Origin: Gemmatimonadota bacterium
GTDB taxonomy: Bacteria; Latescibacterota; UBA2968; GCA-2709665
Assembly: GCA_028874335.1 (NCBI GenBank)
Contig: JAPPJY010000002.1
Span: 1 to 48,991, forward strand
Length of the DNA stretch: 48,991 bases
Reading direction: 5' to 3'
Shown piece by piece: positions 26,441 to 32,677 of this stretch (its first letter is position 1; each line of letters starts with the position of its first letter). The notes under the pieces are model-generated. The model searched no databases, was not told the origin of the DNA, and worked only from the letters and a program-made list of their open reading frames with translations. The position numbers and the translations under genes are program-made.

Positions 26441-26990
26441 CCATCCTCCGTTGGGTTCAGTAGGGATTTACTGCGGGCTTCTGCTTATGAGACGACGAGA
26501 TCGGTTCAAAAGTTCTGTGGCGGCGTGGAAGACTGCTTTTTTCTCGTGAGGAGAGATATTCGAACAACACAACCCACGGATCTGTCAGGATCATGGGTAT
26601 GTGTCAGGATTGCGATTGACATCATAAGGGATTTTAATCATGGTTGAATCAGCATTAACCTCGATTCGTAAGTCTTCGCCGACGTTAATTCGAATATGTG
26701 CTATTTAATAAAGGCGATTAGAAGGCTGATTACCAGGATACACCAGGTCACTGGCCGTGAAGGGAAAAAACGTCTTTCCATACGTAGATAACGCCCTGTT
26801 TCGGAGGGCTTTATCGCGTCGCCGCGTTGCTGTTTTTTCCGGATTGAGGCTATGTGTAGCAGGTCGGTCGCGCAAGTTTTCAATCTGTTTGGGCACCAAA
26901 ACACTGGCGGCACAAAAAACGCAACGAGCCGTCCGGACGCATCCTCGCGTCCCGGTCTCGGGTAAAATGCGCGATAATGGGAGAACGTAA
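26441..26990. other. Divergent intergenic region between sigma operon and PhyH
   Basis: Besides the ECF promoter near 26500, this 550-bp stretch is lower in GC and shows no supported gene. A small hairpin GCCCT-N7-AGGGC followed by TTT lies at 26793-26812, too weak to call a terminator. A minus-strand frame at 26701-26913 ends in a hydrophobic stretch but has no ribosome binding site. Confidence 0.45.
26488..26515 (-). promoter_or_regulatory. ECF-type promoter of the sigma/anti-sigma operon
   Basis: On the minus strand GAACTT (26515-26510), a 16-nt spacer and GTCTCA (26493-26488) match the -35 GGAACTT / -10 GTCTAA type used by RpoE-like ECF sigma factors. The start codon is about 48 nt downstream. 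This suggests the sigma factor activates its own operon. Confidence 0.65.
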
Positions 26991-27770
26991 ATGAAATCGA
27001 CTCTACGGCAGGAATATGACGAGAAGGGTTTCTGCATCGCGCGAGGGGCCATTGACGCTGGTTTGGCGGCGGAAACGGTCGAACATGTGCAGTGGCTGGT
27101 CGAAAGGCATCCCGACACGCGGCCTGAGAAGTTGCACCATAGCCTGCTTGTGGACGATCCGTTCATGCACCGCGTGGTCTGCGACGAACGGCTGCTGGAT
27201 ATCGCGGCAGAGTTCATCGGACCCAACGTGGCCATGTTCGGCGCCCACTATATAGCCAAGAAGCCCGAGACCGGACAGGCCGTGCGCTGGCACCAGGACG
27301 GATCCTATTGGCCGCTGGAGCCAATGGAGGTGACGACGCTGTGGGTCGCCGGCACGGACTCTACCGTGGAAAACGGGTGCATGCGGGTCCTGCCGGGGTC
27401 ACACACCCGCCGTTTACTCAAACGCTCGGAGATGGTCGAGCTCGATCCCGATAAGTACGTACTCGGCATCGGGATGCGCCCCGATCAGATCGATGAAGCC
27501 GACGCCGTGGACGTGGAACTCAAGGCGGGGGATATTTCCATCCACCACCCCAATATCATCCACGGCTCCAACTACAATACGTCGGACCAATGGCGCGTGG
27601 GACTCACCCTCCGCTACATTCCCACCAGCACCCGGGTGACGAGGAAAACACAGCGGTCCATCCTGTGTTGCGGGGAGTTGGTCCCCGAGGTCGGAAACCA
27701 ATATGTGCCGCGGCCGAAATACGTCGAAGGAATACACATGCCCTTCGCCGGGTGCGAGGAATGGGCGTAA
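26991..27770 (+). CDS. Phytanoyl-CoA dioxygenase (PhyH) family protein
   Basis: A 259-residue Fe(II)/2-oxoglutarate oxygenase. H101 and D103 (VRWHQDGSYWPLEP), the distal H191 (NIIHGSNYN) and R202 for 2-oxoglutarate are present. ENGCMRVLPGSH is the family's usual strand. It is only distantly similar to the PhyH protein at 7531. A weak GGGAG precedes ATG 26991. It stands alone, with a REP-like palindrome just after its stop. Substrate unknown. Confidence 0.88.
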   Translation: MKSTLRQEYDEKGFCIARGAIDAGLAAETVEHVQWLVERHPDTRPEKLHHSLLVDDPFMHRVVCDERLLDIAAEFIGPNVAMFGAHYIAKKPETGQAVRWHQDGSYWPLEPMEVTTLWVAGTDSTVENGCMRVLPGSHTRRLLKRSEMVELDPDKYVLGIGMRPDQIDEADAVDVELKAGDISIHHPNIIHGSNYNTSDQWRVGLTLRYIPTSTRVTRKTQRSILCCGELVPEVGNQYVPRPKYVEGIHMPFAGCEEWA

Positions 27771-27784
27771 TCCGCCGTTCCCGG

Positions 27785-27808
27785 GAGCGAGGGCATCCTG
27801 CCCTCGAA
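27785..27808. repeat. REP-like palindrome copy A (GAGCGAGGGCATCCTGCCCT)
   Basis: The 19-bp core at 27788-27806 has 8-bp arms CGAGGGCA/TGCCCTCG around TCC. The same core recurs at 32374, 48678 and 48800, with a degenerate copy at 32547. All are intergenic. Confidence 0.75.
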
Positions 27809-27908
27809 GGCAAATCTGCAAGGTCGTAGGGCCGACGTATCTGTGCAATCAAGCGGAAAAACCGACCGGTCGTTCCATTTTCCCTCGTAATCTCGAGTCA
27901 ATTATCCA

Positions 27909-28139
27909 ATGAAGCTGGAAGACCTCAAGCCCGACACCACTGTCCGGGGCATCTTTCCGGATGGCGTCGTTACCGTCGTAAACGTGCAATGGCACGGCTC
28001 CGGAGCGCTTACGTTGATCTACCGTCCGACCTCCGGGCGGGTCTCCGAGGAGATTCTTTATCGGCACGATGAGCCGCGTTTCGAGATCGTCGAGCATGGC
28101 CGCCCGTGGAGATTCGACGGCGACGGGAAACCGGTGTGA
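27909..28139 (+). CDS. Truncated N-terminus of a SNF2-type defence helicase
   Basis: A 76-residue frame. Its sequence (VRGIFPDGVVTVVNVQWHGS, then LYRHDEPRFEIVEHGRPW) resembles, from memory, the first 80 residues of roughly 1000-residue DEAD/SNF2-type helicases, often with DUF3883, common in bacterial defence islands. Those continue from WSFDGDG into the helicase core; here a stop follows WRFDGDGKPV and nothing related lies downstream. It is probably a remnant, less likely a stand-alone small protein. No Shine-Dalgarno is evident. Confidence 0.55.
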   Translation: MKLEDLKPDTTVRGIFPDGVVTVVNVQWHGSGALTLIYRPTSGRVSEEILYRHDEPRFEIVEHGRPWRFDGDGKPV

Positions 28140-28529
28140 GACGGGCGGAAATCCATTCACAGAGGAAGTCTATAGCTAGTCTATATTGCCTGAAATATCC
28201 GGCCCTGATTCTTCTCCGGTAAAGAGGTCATCCTTGACGGACTTCGGATAAATCGTTACAATTTCTCACCACTTGCCGGTGTTCCCAATCTTCGATCTTG
28301 CCCCAATGTTCTCGATGTAGCGTTCATTTCAATCTCCAAGGCGGCTGGCACCATTTGCCCTACGCCAGTGGTAAGCAGATCTTCCGATCTCAGTGTCATT
28401 TCGCTCTTCGCATACGCTTCTGCCTCGTTTGATGTTTCCAGGGCGAATGGGAACACTTCAGGATACACCCTTGTGTCTTTTTTCATCCGCAGAATTTGAG
28501 TAAAAGTCCCTTCAATCCCAGGGATTTCA
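28140..28529. other. Lower-GC gap with one minus-strand open frame
   Basis: No confident gene. On the minus strand 28256-28486 encodes 76 residues from an ATG (MKKDTRVYPEVFPFALETSN and on). The frame stays open upstream to about 28532 (IIEIPGIEGTFTQILR precedes the Met), with a stop just before. It looks coding-like but has no ribosome binding site and no recognised family, so it may be a fragment of a lost gene. Confidence 0.4.
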
Positions 28530-29402
28530 ATGATCTATTATCTTCCGGCCGTGCACAGTACACGCGAGGGGTGGGAAACGCTCGCAAAACTCGCCAAAGC
28601 TACTCAGGCACTTTTCTCGGATGAATTGCAGCTAAACATGTCAAGGCTGGATTTCTTCGATGCCAATATGGCGGCGCCCCTTGGCGCGATTCTTTCGAGC
28701 GTGGCTGACAGATTCAACACCGTTCGCATCGTTGATATTCCGCGCCCGGTCGAGACGATTCTACGCAAGAACCTGTTTCTGACTCACTATTGGTACAAAT
28801 CACTGGAAGACAATCATAATACAACCATGCCGTTTCGCCGGCTGCGCCTGAGTGACGAGGGCGAGTTCGAAGAGTATATCCATTGGCAGCTTACCGGAAG
28901 AGGCATCCCCAGAATGTCGGATGCGGCAAGCAGGATCTTTAAGAAAAAGGTCTTTGAAGTGTACCAGAATGCCGTCTTCCATTCTGAATCAAGTCTTGGT
29001 GTCTTCGTCTGCGGCCAGTTTTTCCCGCAACAGAATCGGCTTGATTTCACCGTTGCAGATGCCGGTATTGGAATTCGAGAAAATGTCCGTCGGTATTTCA
29101 ATAATCCTCGTATCAACTCGCTTCCTGCCCTCAAATGGGCACTTGAGCCAAATCACACCACGAAGAGTGGCCCGTATCCCGGTGGGTTAGGCCTTGAGTT
29201 TCTGCGGAAATTCGCTCGTCTGAATGATGGGAAGATTCAGATTGCGTCCCGTTACGCATTTTATGAGTTAAGCCGTGGCACGGAGACTTTCGCGAATATG
29301 ACGGTTGACTTTCCGGGGACAGCCGTAACAATTGAAATTAACACTGCGGATGAGAGTACGTATATCCTGGAGAGTGAAAGAAAATCCGACAGTCCGAATT
29401 GA
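28530..29402 (+). CDS. GHKL-type ATPase/kinase with STAS-like N-terminus
   Basis: A 290-residue soluble protein. Residues 1-95 have a STAS-like pattern (LSRLDFFDANMAAPLGAIL is nearly present; then VETILRKNLFL). Residues 135-275 carry a GHKL ATP-binding fold: N-box N147 (FEVYQNAVFHS), G1 box D177-x-G179-x-G181 (DAGIGI) and G2 box GGLGL (218-222). GHKL proteins of this kind act as serine kinases or anti-sigma factors in partner switching, as SpoIIAB/RsbW do. The start at 28530 has only a weak AGGGA. A DUF4325 STAS-like protein and a PIN nuclease follow, suggesting it controls them. Confidence 0.75.
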   Translation: MIYYLPAVHSTREGWETLAKLAKATQALFSDELQLNMSRLDFFDANMAAPLGAILSSVADRFNTVRIVDIPRPVETILRKNLFLTHYWYKSLEDNHNTTMPFRRLRLSDEGEFEEYIHWQLTGRGIPRMSDAASRIFKKKVFEVYQNAVFHSESSLGVFVCGQFFPQQNRLDFTVADAGIGIRENVRRYFNNPRINSLPALKWALEPNHTTKSGPYPGGLGLEFLRKFARLNDGKIQIASRYAFYELSRGTETFANMTVDFPGTAVTIEINTADESTYILESERKSDSPN

Positions 29403-29421
29403 ATTGGGAAAGAGGACAAGC

Positions 29422-29778
29422 ATGACGCGAGAAATTACAGTTCGAGTATTCGACATTATTGGTGGTCCCCTATGCGTATCTACCAGCGACGGCCAACGAC
29501 TGTACGACAAGATTGCTCCACTCTTGAGGGCGGGTACTCCGGTCGTTCTATCCTTCAAACGGATAGAGATTCTGATTTCGGCTTTTCTTAACGCGGCGGT
29601 AGGTCAGCTTTATGGCGAGTTACCCGACGATAGCATACGTGCGTTGCTCTCGTTTCGCGATCTGGCCGATGACGACCGTGAGATGCTGGAACGTGTAATT
29701 GAAAACGCAAAAACGTACTTCAAGACCCCCGATGAGTTCGACCGCGTGTGGCGTGAGGAATTAGGCGATGAAGAATAA
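29422..29778 (+). CDS. STAS-like DUF4325 protein
   Basis: A 118-residue protein starting at ATG 29422 behind AAAGAGGA. The central part (VVLSFKRIEILISAFLNAAV, then GQLYGEL) matches the STAS-like domain of unknown function DUF4325. STAS proteins are the anti-anti-sigma partners of GHKL kinases, and the gene directly upstream encodes such a kinase. Its end overlaps the PIN gene's start by 11 bp, so the two are translationally coupled. The phosphorylatable residue, if any, cannot be assigned by eye. Confidence 0.75.
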   Translation: MTREITVRVFDIIGGPLCVSTSDGQRLYDKIAPLLRAGTPVVLSFKRIEILISAFLNAAVGQLYGELPDDSIRALLSFRDLADDDREMLERVIENAKTYFKTPDEFDRVWREELGDEE

Positions 29779-30319
29779 GGCGTACGATTTGGCTTCATAC
29801 GCGTTTAGCGGAAGCGAGACGTTCTTGCTTGATGCGAACGTCTGGCTCTATTTGTTTCCACCGCCATCCGGGAACAGGAGCAAAATCACCCAGAAATATA
29901 GCAACGGACTGAAATCCATTCGATCTGCCGGTTCACGGCTGATCATGGACGCTATGGTATTGAGTGAATACCTGAATACGTATTGTCGCATTGAATGGAA
30001 GGTTCGACATCAGACCCGGTATCCTGATTTCAAGATGTTTCGCAAATCGGCGGCCTTCAGCGGGGTCGGTAGAGGTGCGGCATCTTTCGCAACATCAATG
30101 CTCAAGCTCTGTGGACGCTATGATCATCCGTTCGCCACGGCCAATATCAAGCAAGTCTTGGCTGATTTTTCGGCGGGAAGCATAGACTTCAATGACGGAT
30201 TGCTGGCCGAAACCTGTCGCCAAAATGGATGGAAACTGATCACGAATGACGGCGACTTCACCGTGGGCGGAATCGAGGTTTTGACTGCAAACTCGAGACT
30301 CCTGGCAGCATGCCAATGA
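29768..30319 (+). CDS. PIN-domain nuclease-like protein
   Basis: A 183-residue protein of the PIN/VapC type. Acidic residues of the active site are visible: D22 (LLDANVWLY), E67 (LSEYLN), D143 (FNDGLLAET) and D161/D163 (ITNDGDF). PIN domains are metal-dependent RNases, often toxins. It lacks an ordinary VapB-like antitoxin; instead it overlaps by 11 bp the STAS-like gene, which follows a GHKL ATPase gene. This suggests control by partner switching. No signal peptide. Confidence 0.78.
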   Translation: MKNKAYDLASYAFSGSETFLLDANVWLYLFPPPSGNRSKITQKYSNGLKSIRSAGSRLIMDAMVLSEYLNTYCRIEWKVRHQTRYPDFKMFRKSAAFSGVGRGAASFATSMLKLCGRYDHPFATANIKQVLADFSAGSIDFNDGLLAETCRQNGWKLITNDGDFTVGGIEVLTANSRLLAACQ

Positions 30320-30577
30320 CGGCATTCACAATGCATCGATCGAGTTCGCCGATCTGTCAATTCCCTTGTCGCTGCGAAGCCACGAACGAGCGTGTTGGTC
30401 TCCCAGCGTCCGATGAATTGAATGAGGCGTTTCGCGGTCCACGCGACCCGGTCGAACGTTATTTTCGTCAGACTTCATCTGACACATCCTGAGGACAGAT
30501 CGAAGCAAGATCTCAATAAACAATTAGAATGGCCTGCCTGAAACGGCTCGGTTTTCAGCGCAAGCGCAGAGCAAATA
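30320..30577. other. Gap after the PIN gene, no supported gene
   Basis: A 60-residue frame at 30310-30492 has no ribosome binding site and no recognisable product. No HigB/RelE-like toxin is found before the XRE gene. Confidence 0.4.
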
Positions 30578-30835
30578 ATGGCGACGAACCAGTACCGTCC
30601 CGACTACGCGGTCCCACCCGGTTGGATCCTCGAGGAGCGCCTTTCGACGCAGGGAATTTCGCGTACTGAGTTCGCATGTCGATGCAACCTCTCGGCGAAA
30701 CTCATCAGCGAGATAGTCTCGGGGAAAGCCCCGATAGAGCCGACGACGGCGCTTCAGTTCGAGAGGGTACTGGGTGTCGATGCGGATATCTGGTTGGGCA
30801 TAGAGAGAGACTATCAGTTGCACCAGATCCGGTAA
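30578..30835 (+). CDS. XRE/HigA-type HTH protein, N-terminal remnant of an ImmA/IrrE fusion
   Basis: 85 residues with a HigA-type helix-turn-helix (GISRTEFACRCNLSAKLISE, then GKAPIEPTTALQFERVLG). The opening PGWILEE and the end WLGIERDYQLHQ match long XRE-ImmA/IrrE proteins (about 370 residues), in which a metallopeptidase domain follows. Here a TAA stops it at 30833. The C-terminus of such a protein is found 50 bp later in another frame. The remaining HTH domain could still bind DNA as a small antitoxin-like protein, but it is more likely a remnant. Confidence 0.65.
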   Translation: MATNQYRPDYAVPPGWILEERLSTQGISRTEFACRCNLSAKLISEIVSGKAPIEPTTALQFERVLGVDADIWLGIERDYQLHQIR

Positions 30836-31022
30836 GCCGAGGCGAGGGTTGTGTAGCGCAATTCGCGGCCGAAAGCGCATTCTCACGGTGGAAATCTACC
30901 GTTTCGCCGACAAGCAAAGCATAGCGCCCGCTATCGTCGTCGGAAGACTCCAGTATAACGGATATCTGCCGAGGAATCCTCTGAACAACCTGAAAGTTCG
31001 ATTGGAGTGGTTTGAGAATTGA
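30836..31022 (+). pseudogene. C-terminal remnant of the XRE-ImmA/IrrE gene
   Basis: From about 30888 the frame reads VEIYRFADKQSIAPAIVVGR, then LQYNGYLP and NLKVRLEW, and stops at 31022. This corresponds to the family's C-terminus (FAxxxGIAPGIVVGRLQxxG, then LNxLKxRLEW). It is out of frame with the HTH part, and the intervening region with the HExxH site is missing. Confidence 0.65.
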
Positions 31023-31085
31023 TGCCCGAATGGGCAAAAAGAAACGCCCCTTTCGGGGCGTCGGGCCGGAGATGCTATCTCCGGC
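31023..31085. terminator. Cluster of three hairpins, possible minus-strand terminator
   Basis: TGCCC-GAAT-GGGCA (31023-31036), ACGCCCC-TTTC-GGGGCGT (31044-31061) and GCCGGAGAT-GCT-ATCTCCGGC (31065-31085). On the minus strand the middle hairpin is followed by TTTCTTTTTG, as in a Rho-independent terminator. On the plus strand none has a T-run. No minus-strand gene is supported to its right. Confidence 0.45.
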
Positions 31086-31517
31086 GGGGTGATTTCTCAA
31101 TTATAACTTTTCTCCTGGAAGTTGTCAATGGCAAGAGATGCAATCGGAACACAAGATAAAACCGCCGATTGTCGCTTTCCCGCCGGGCCGGCATTCTGCG
31201 CAATTACGTGCCGTTGCTACAGCGGCGTTCACGATTGGACGAAAGGTTCTCAAGGACAGTCAATTTCCGGACGAGGTCACCAAGCCTGACGGCTTCGTCC
31301 TGCGCCGTCCGGCCAAGTGGAATTGAGACCTGCAAGGAATCGTTGTTGTACTGCGAGAATCTTATTCAGCTTGTCCGGGCGCGCGACACCGCAAACAAAG
31401 TATACGTCCGCGACAAGCCGATGCGGCACAGGCATCCAAGTGTACGACCGACTTGGGACCAGTGCGTCCGTAGATCCGAAGTGAGCTGAGAAGCTGGAAG
31501 ACATTTCCGCACTGGGT
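31086..31517. other. Gap without a supported gene
   Basis: Short frames at 31138-31326 (plus), 31169-31489 (plus) and 31277-31504 (minus) have neither ribosome binding sites nor recognisable products. Given the broken genes on both sides, this is probably decayed DNA. Confidence 0.4.
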
Positions 31518-31811
31518 ATGAGCGAAATGGACGATTCAACCGTACTAAACTCGCTTGAACTTGAAGTAAGCGATTCTGCACCGATCGTCGATGCCGGAAT
31601 TGACCTGCGTCCATAGACGGTATTCGTTGGACCGAGTAATACAGGAAAATCTCACCTGGCAACGGAAGGAACTCTTGACTGTTTCATCCACCAAGCACTG
31701 GACGAATTGTCACAACAAGGTGACAGGTGCCCGGTGAATACACAACCGACGAAACGCAGCGTTACCTGTGTCAGTTTGGATGACAATCGAAAACCGAAAG
31801 GCATTGACTAA
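31518..31811 (+). pseudogene. Decayed start of an AAA-type ATPase
   Basis: From ATG 31518 the frame encodes 31 residues ending GIDLRP, then TAG at 31614. The same frame continues as TVFVGPSNTGKSHLATEG, with a clear Walker A (GPSNTGKS, 31629-31652), to TAA at 31809. AAA ATPases of this type read LRPLTVFVGPSNTGKS, so the TAG sits where Leu is expected. Walker B and all later motifs are absent. It is a remnant, probably of a defence-type ATPase. Confidence 0.6.
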
Positions 31812-31855
31812 CTGAGGAATACCCACAGAATGCTTCGCAAAAAGGAGGAAACCTG

Positions 31856-32086
31856 ATGCCAGGGCAAGGCTCGGCTGGCAATGTCCTTGCAGCTTTGTGC
31901 AGTCTTATTGTACCCGGTCTGGGCCAGTTGCTTCAGGGACGCTTCCTGATAGCCCTCATCCAGTTTTGCCTGGCCGCCCTATTGTGGGTTTTCCTGTTAG
32001 GGTGGCTGATCCACCTTTGGTCGATTCTCGACGCCGCAAAGTGGAAGCCGCCAGAAAATTCACTTCCTGCGAGCGGCACGGGTTGA
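31856..32086 (+). CDS. Small membrane protein with two helices
   Basis: 76 residues behind a strong AAAGGAGG. Two hydrophobic segments (VLAALCSLIVPGLGQLLQG and LIALIQFCLAALLWVFLLGW) and the loop with GLGQLLQGR resemble TM2-like small membrane proteins with a PGLGQ motif. It ends in a short polar tail. Function unknown. It lies between the ATPase remnant and the repeat-rich region before P2. Confidence 0.7.
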   Translation: MPGQGSAGNVLAALCSLIVPGLGQLLQGRFLIALIQFCLAALLWVFLLGWLIHLWSILDAAKWKPPENSLPASGTG

Positions 32087-32373
32087 ATGCCCGCGGTTCG
32101 CCGGGGGGCCTGTGATCGAGGTGCTGGTCGATGTGGGTGCCCAGGCGACTATTTGCTGCGGGGTTCGCGGATTAGAAAAAAAGGGACGATGCGGGCGGGA
32201 GGCCCGTGGGGTGGGGGGCGCTGCGGGGTGCACCTTTTTTCGTTTTGGAGAGTGGACGCATATGGATTTCGCCATTGGTCATATTGCGTTACGTGCCTAC
32301 ATTTCCAATCAAGTCTCGGATCCGTGGAAAACTACAGGCCCCTGATGCGGGTATTGTTGGGTGACGCGAAGTT

Positions 32374-32392
32374 CGAGGGCAGGATGCCCTCG
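32374..32392. repeat. REP-like palindrome copy B
   Basis: CGAGGGCAGGATGCCCTCG, the exact reverse complement of the core at 27788-27806. It lies inside the first unit of the 115-bp tandem duplication. Confidence 0.75.
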
Positions 32393-32546
32393 CTCCGGAT
32401 ACAGGGACATCATAAATTGATGTAAGGCAGTATGGTCCCGGAGATGGGGAAGTCACATCCGGTGTTGCGGGGCCTTCGACGGACTGAAATCGGATGCAAC
32501 GGAAGCTATAGGCCCTCAATGCGAATATTGGTGGGTCGCGCGAAGT

Positions 32547-32572
32547 GCAAGGGCAGGGATGCCCTCGCTCCG
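32547..32572. repeat. REP-like palindrome copy C (degenerate)
   Basis: GCAAGGGCAGGGATGCCCTC and the following GCTCCG match copy B, with an extra G in the loop and a changed left arm, so pairing is weakened. Confidence 0.55.
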
Positions 32573-32677
32573 GTTGCTGTAAGATTGCGGATTGATGTAG
32601 GGCGGGATGTGGTCTGGGTACGCGAAGGGTCGTCATTTGTTCGAAGGCGGTTTTCGAACCAAACGGAGGAATGAACC

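Larger units (their letters stand above)
32328..32619 (+). repeat. Degenerate tandem duplication of about 115 bp
   Basis: Copy 1 (32328-32440) and copy 2 (32503-32619) share, in order, CTA-AGGCCC, ATGCG--TATTG-TGGGT, CGCGAAGT, the REP core with CCCTCGCTCCGG, ATTGATGTA-GGC and TGGTC. About 60 bp separate them. Confidence 0.5.
32087..32677. other. Repeat-rich leader region before P2
   Basis: No gene is supported. Two degenerate copies of a unit of about 115 bp (32328-32440 and 32503-32619) each contain a REP-like palindrome. P2's ribosome binding site ACGGAGGA lies at the end (32663-32670). Promoter elements are not assigned. Confidence 0.5.

Noticed and set aside
26793..26812. Rho-independent terminator
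   Set aside because: The stem is only 5 bp with a short T-run, and no plus-strand gene lies upstream to be terminated.
26701..26913. Minus-strand 70-codon frame ending in a hydrophobic helix
   Set aside because: No ribosome binding site and no family; the hydrophobic end could be chance in a lower-GC gap.
30310..30492. HigB-like toxin gene before the XRE protein
   Set aside because: The 60-codon frame shows no RelE/HigB motifs and no ribosome binding site.
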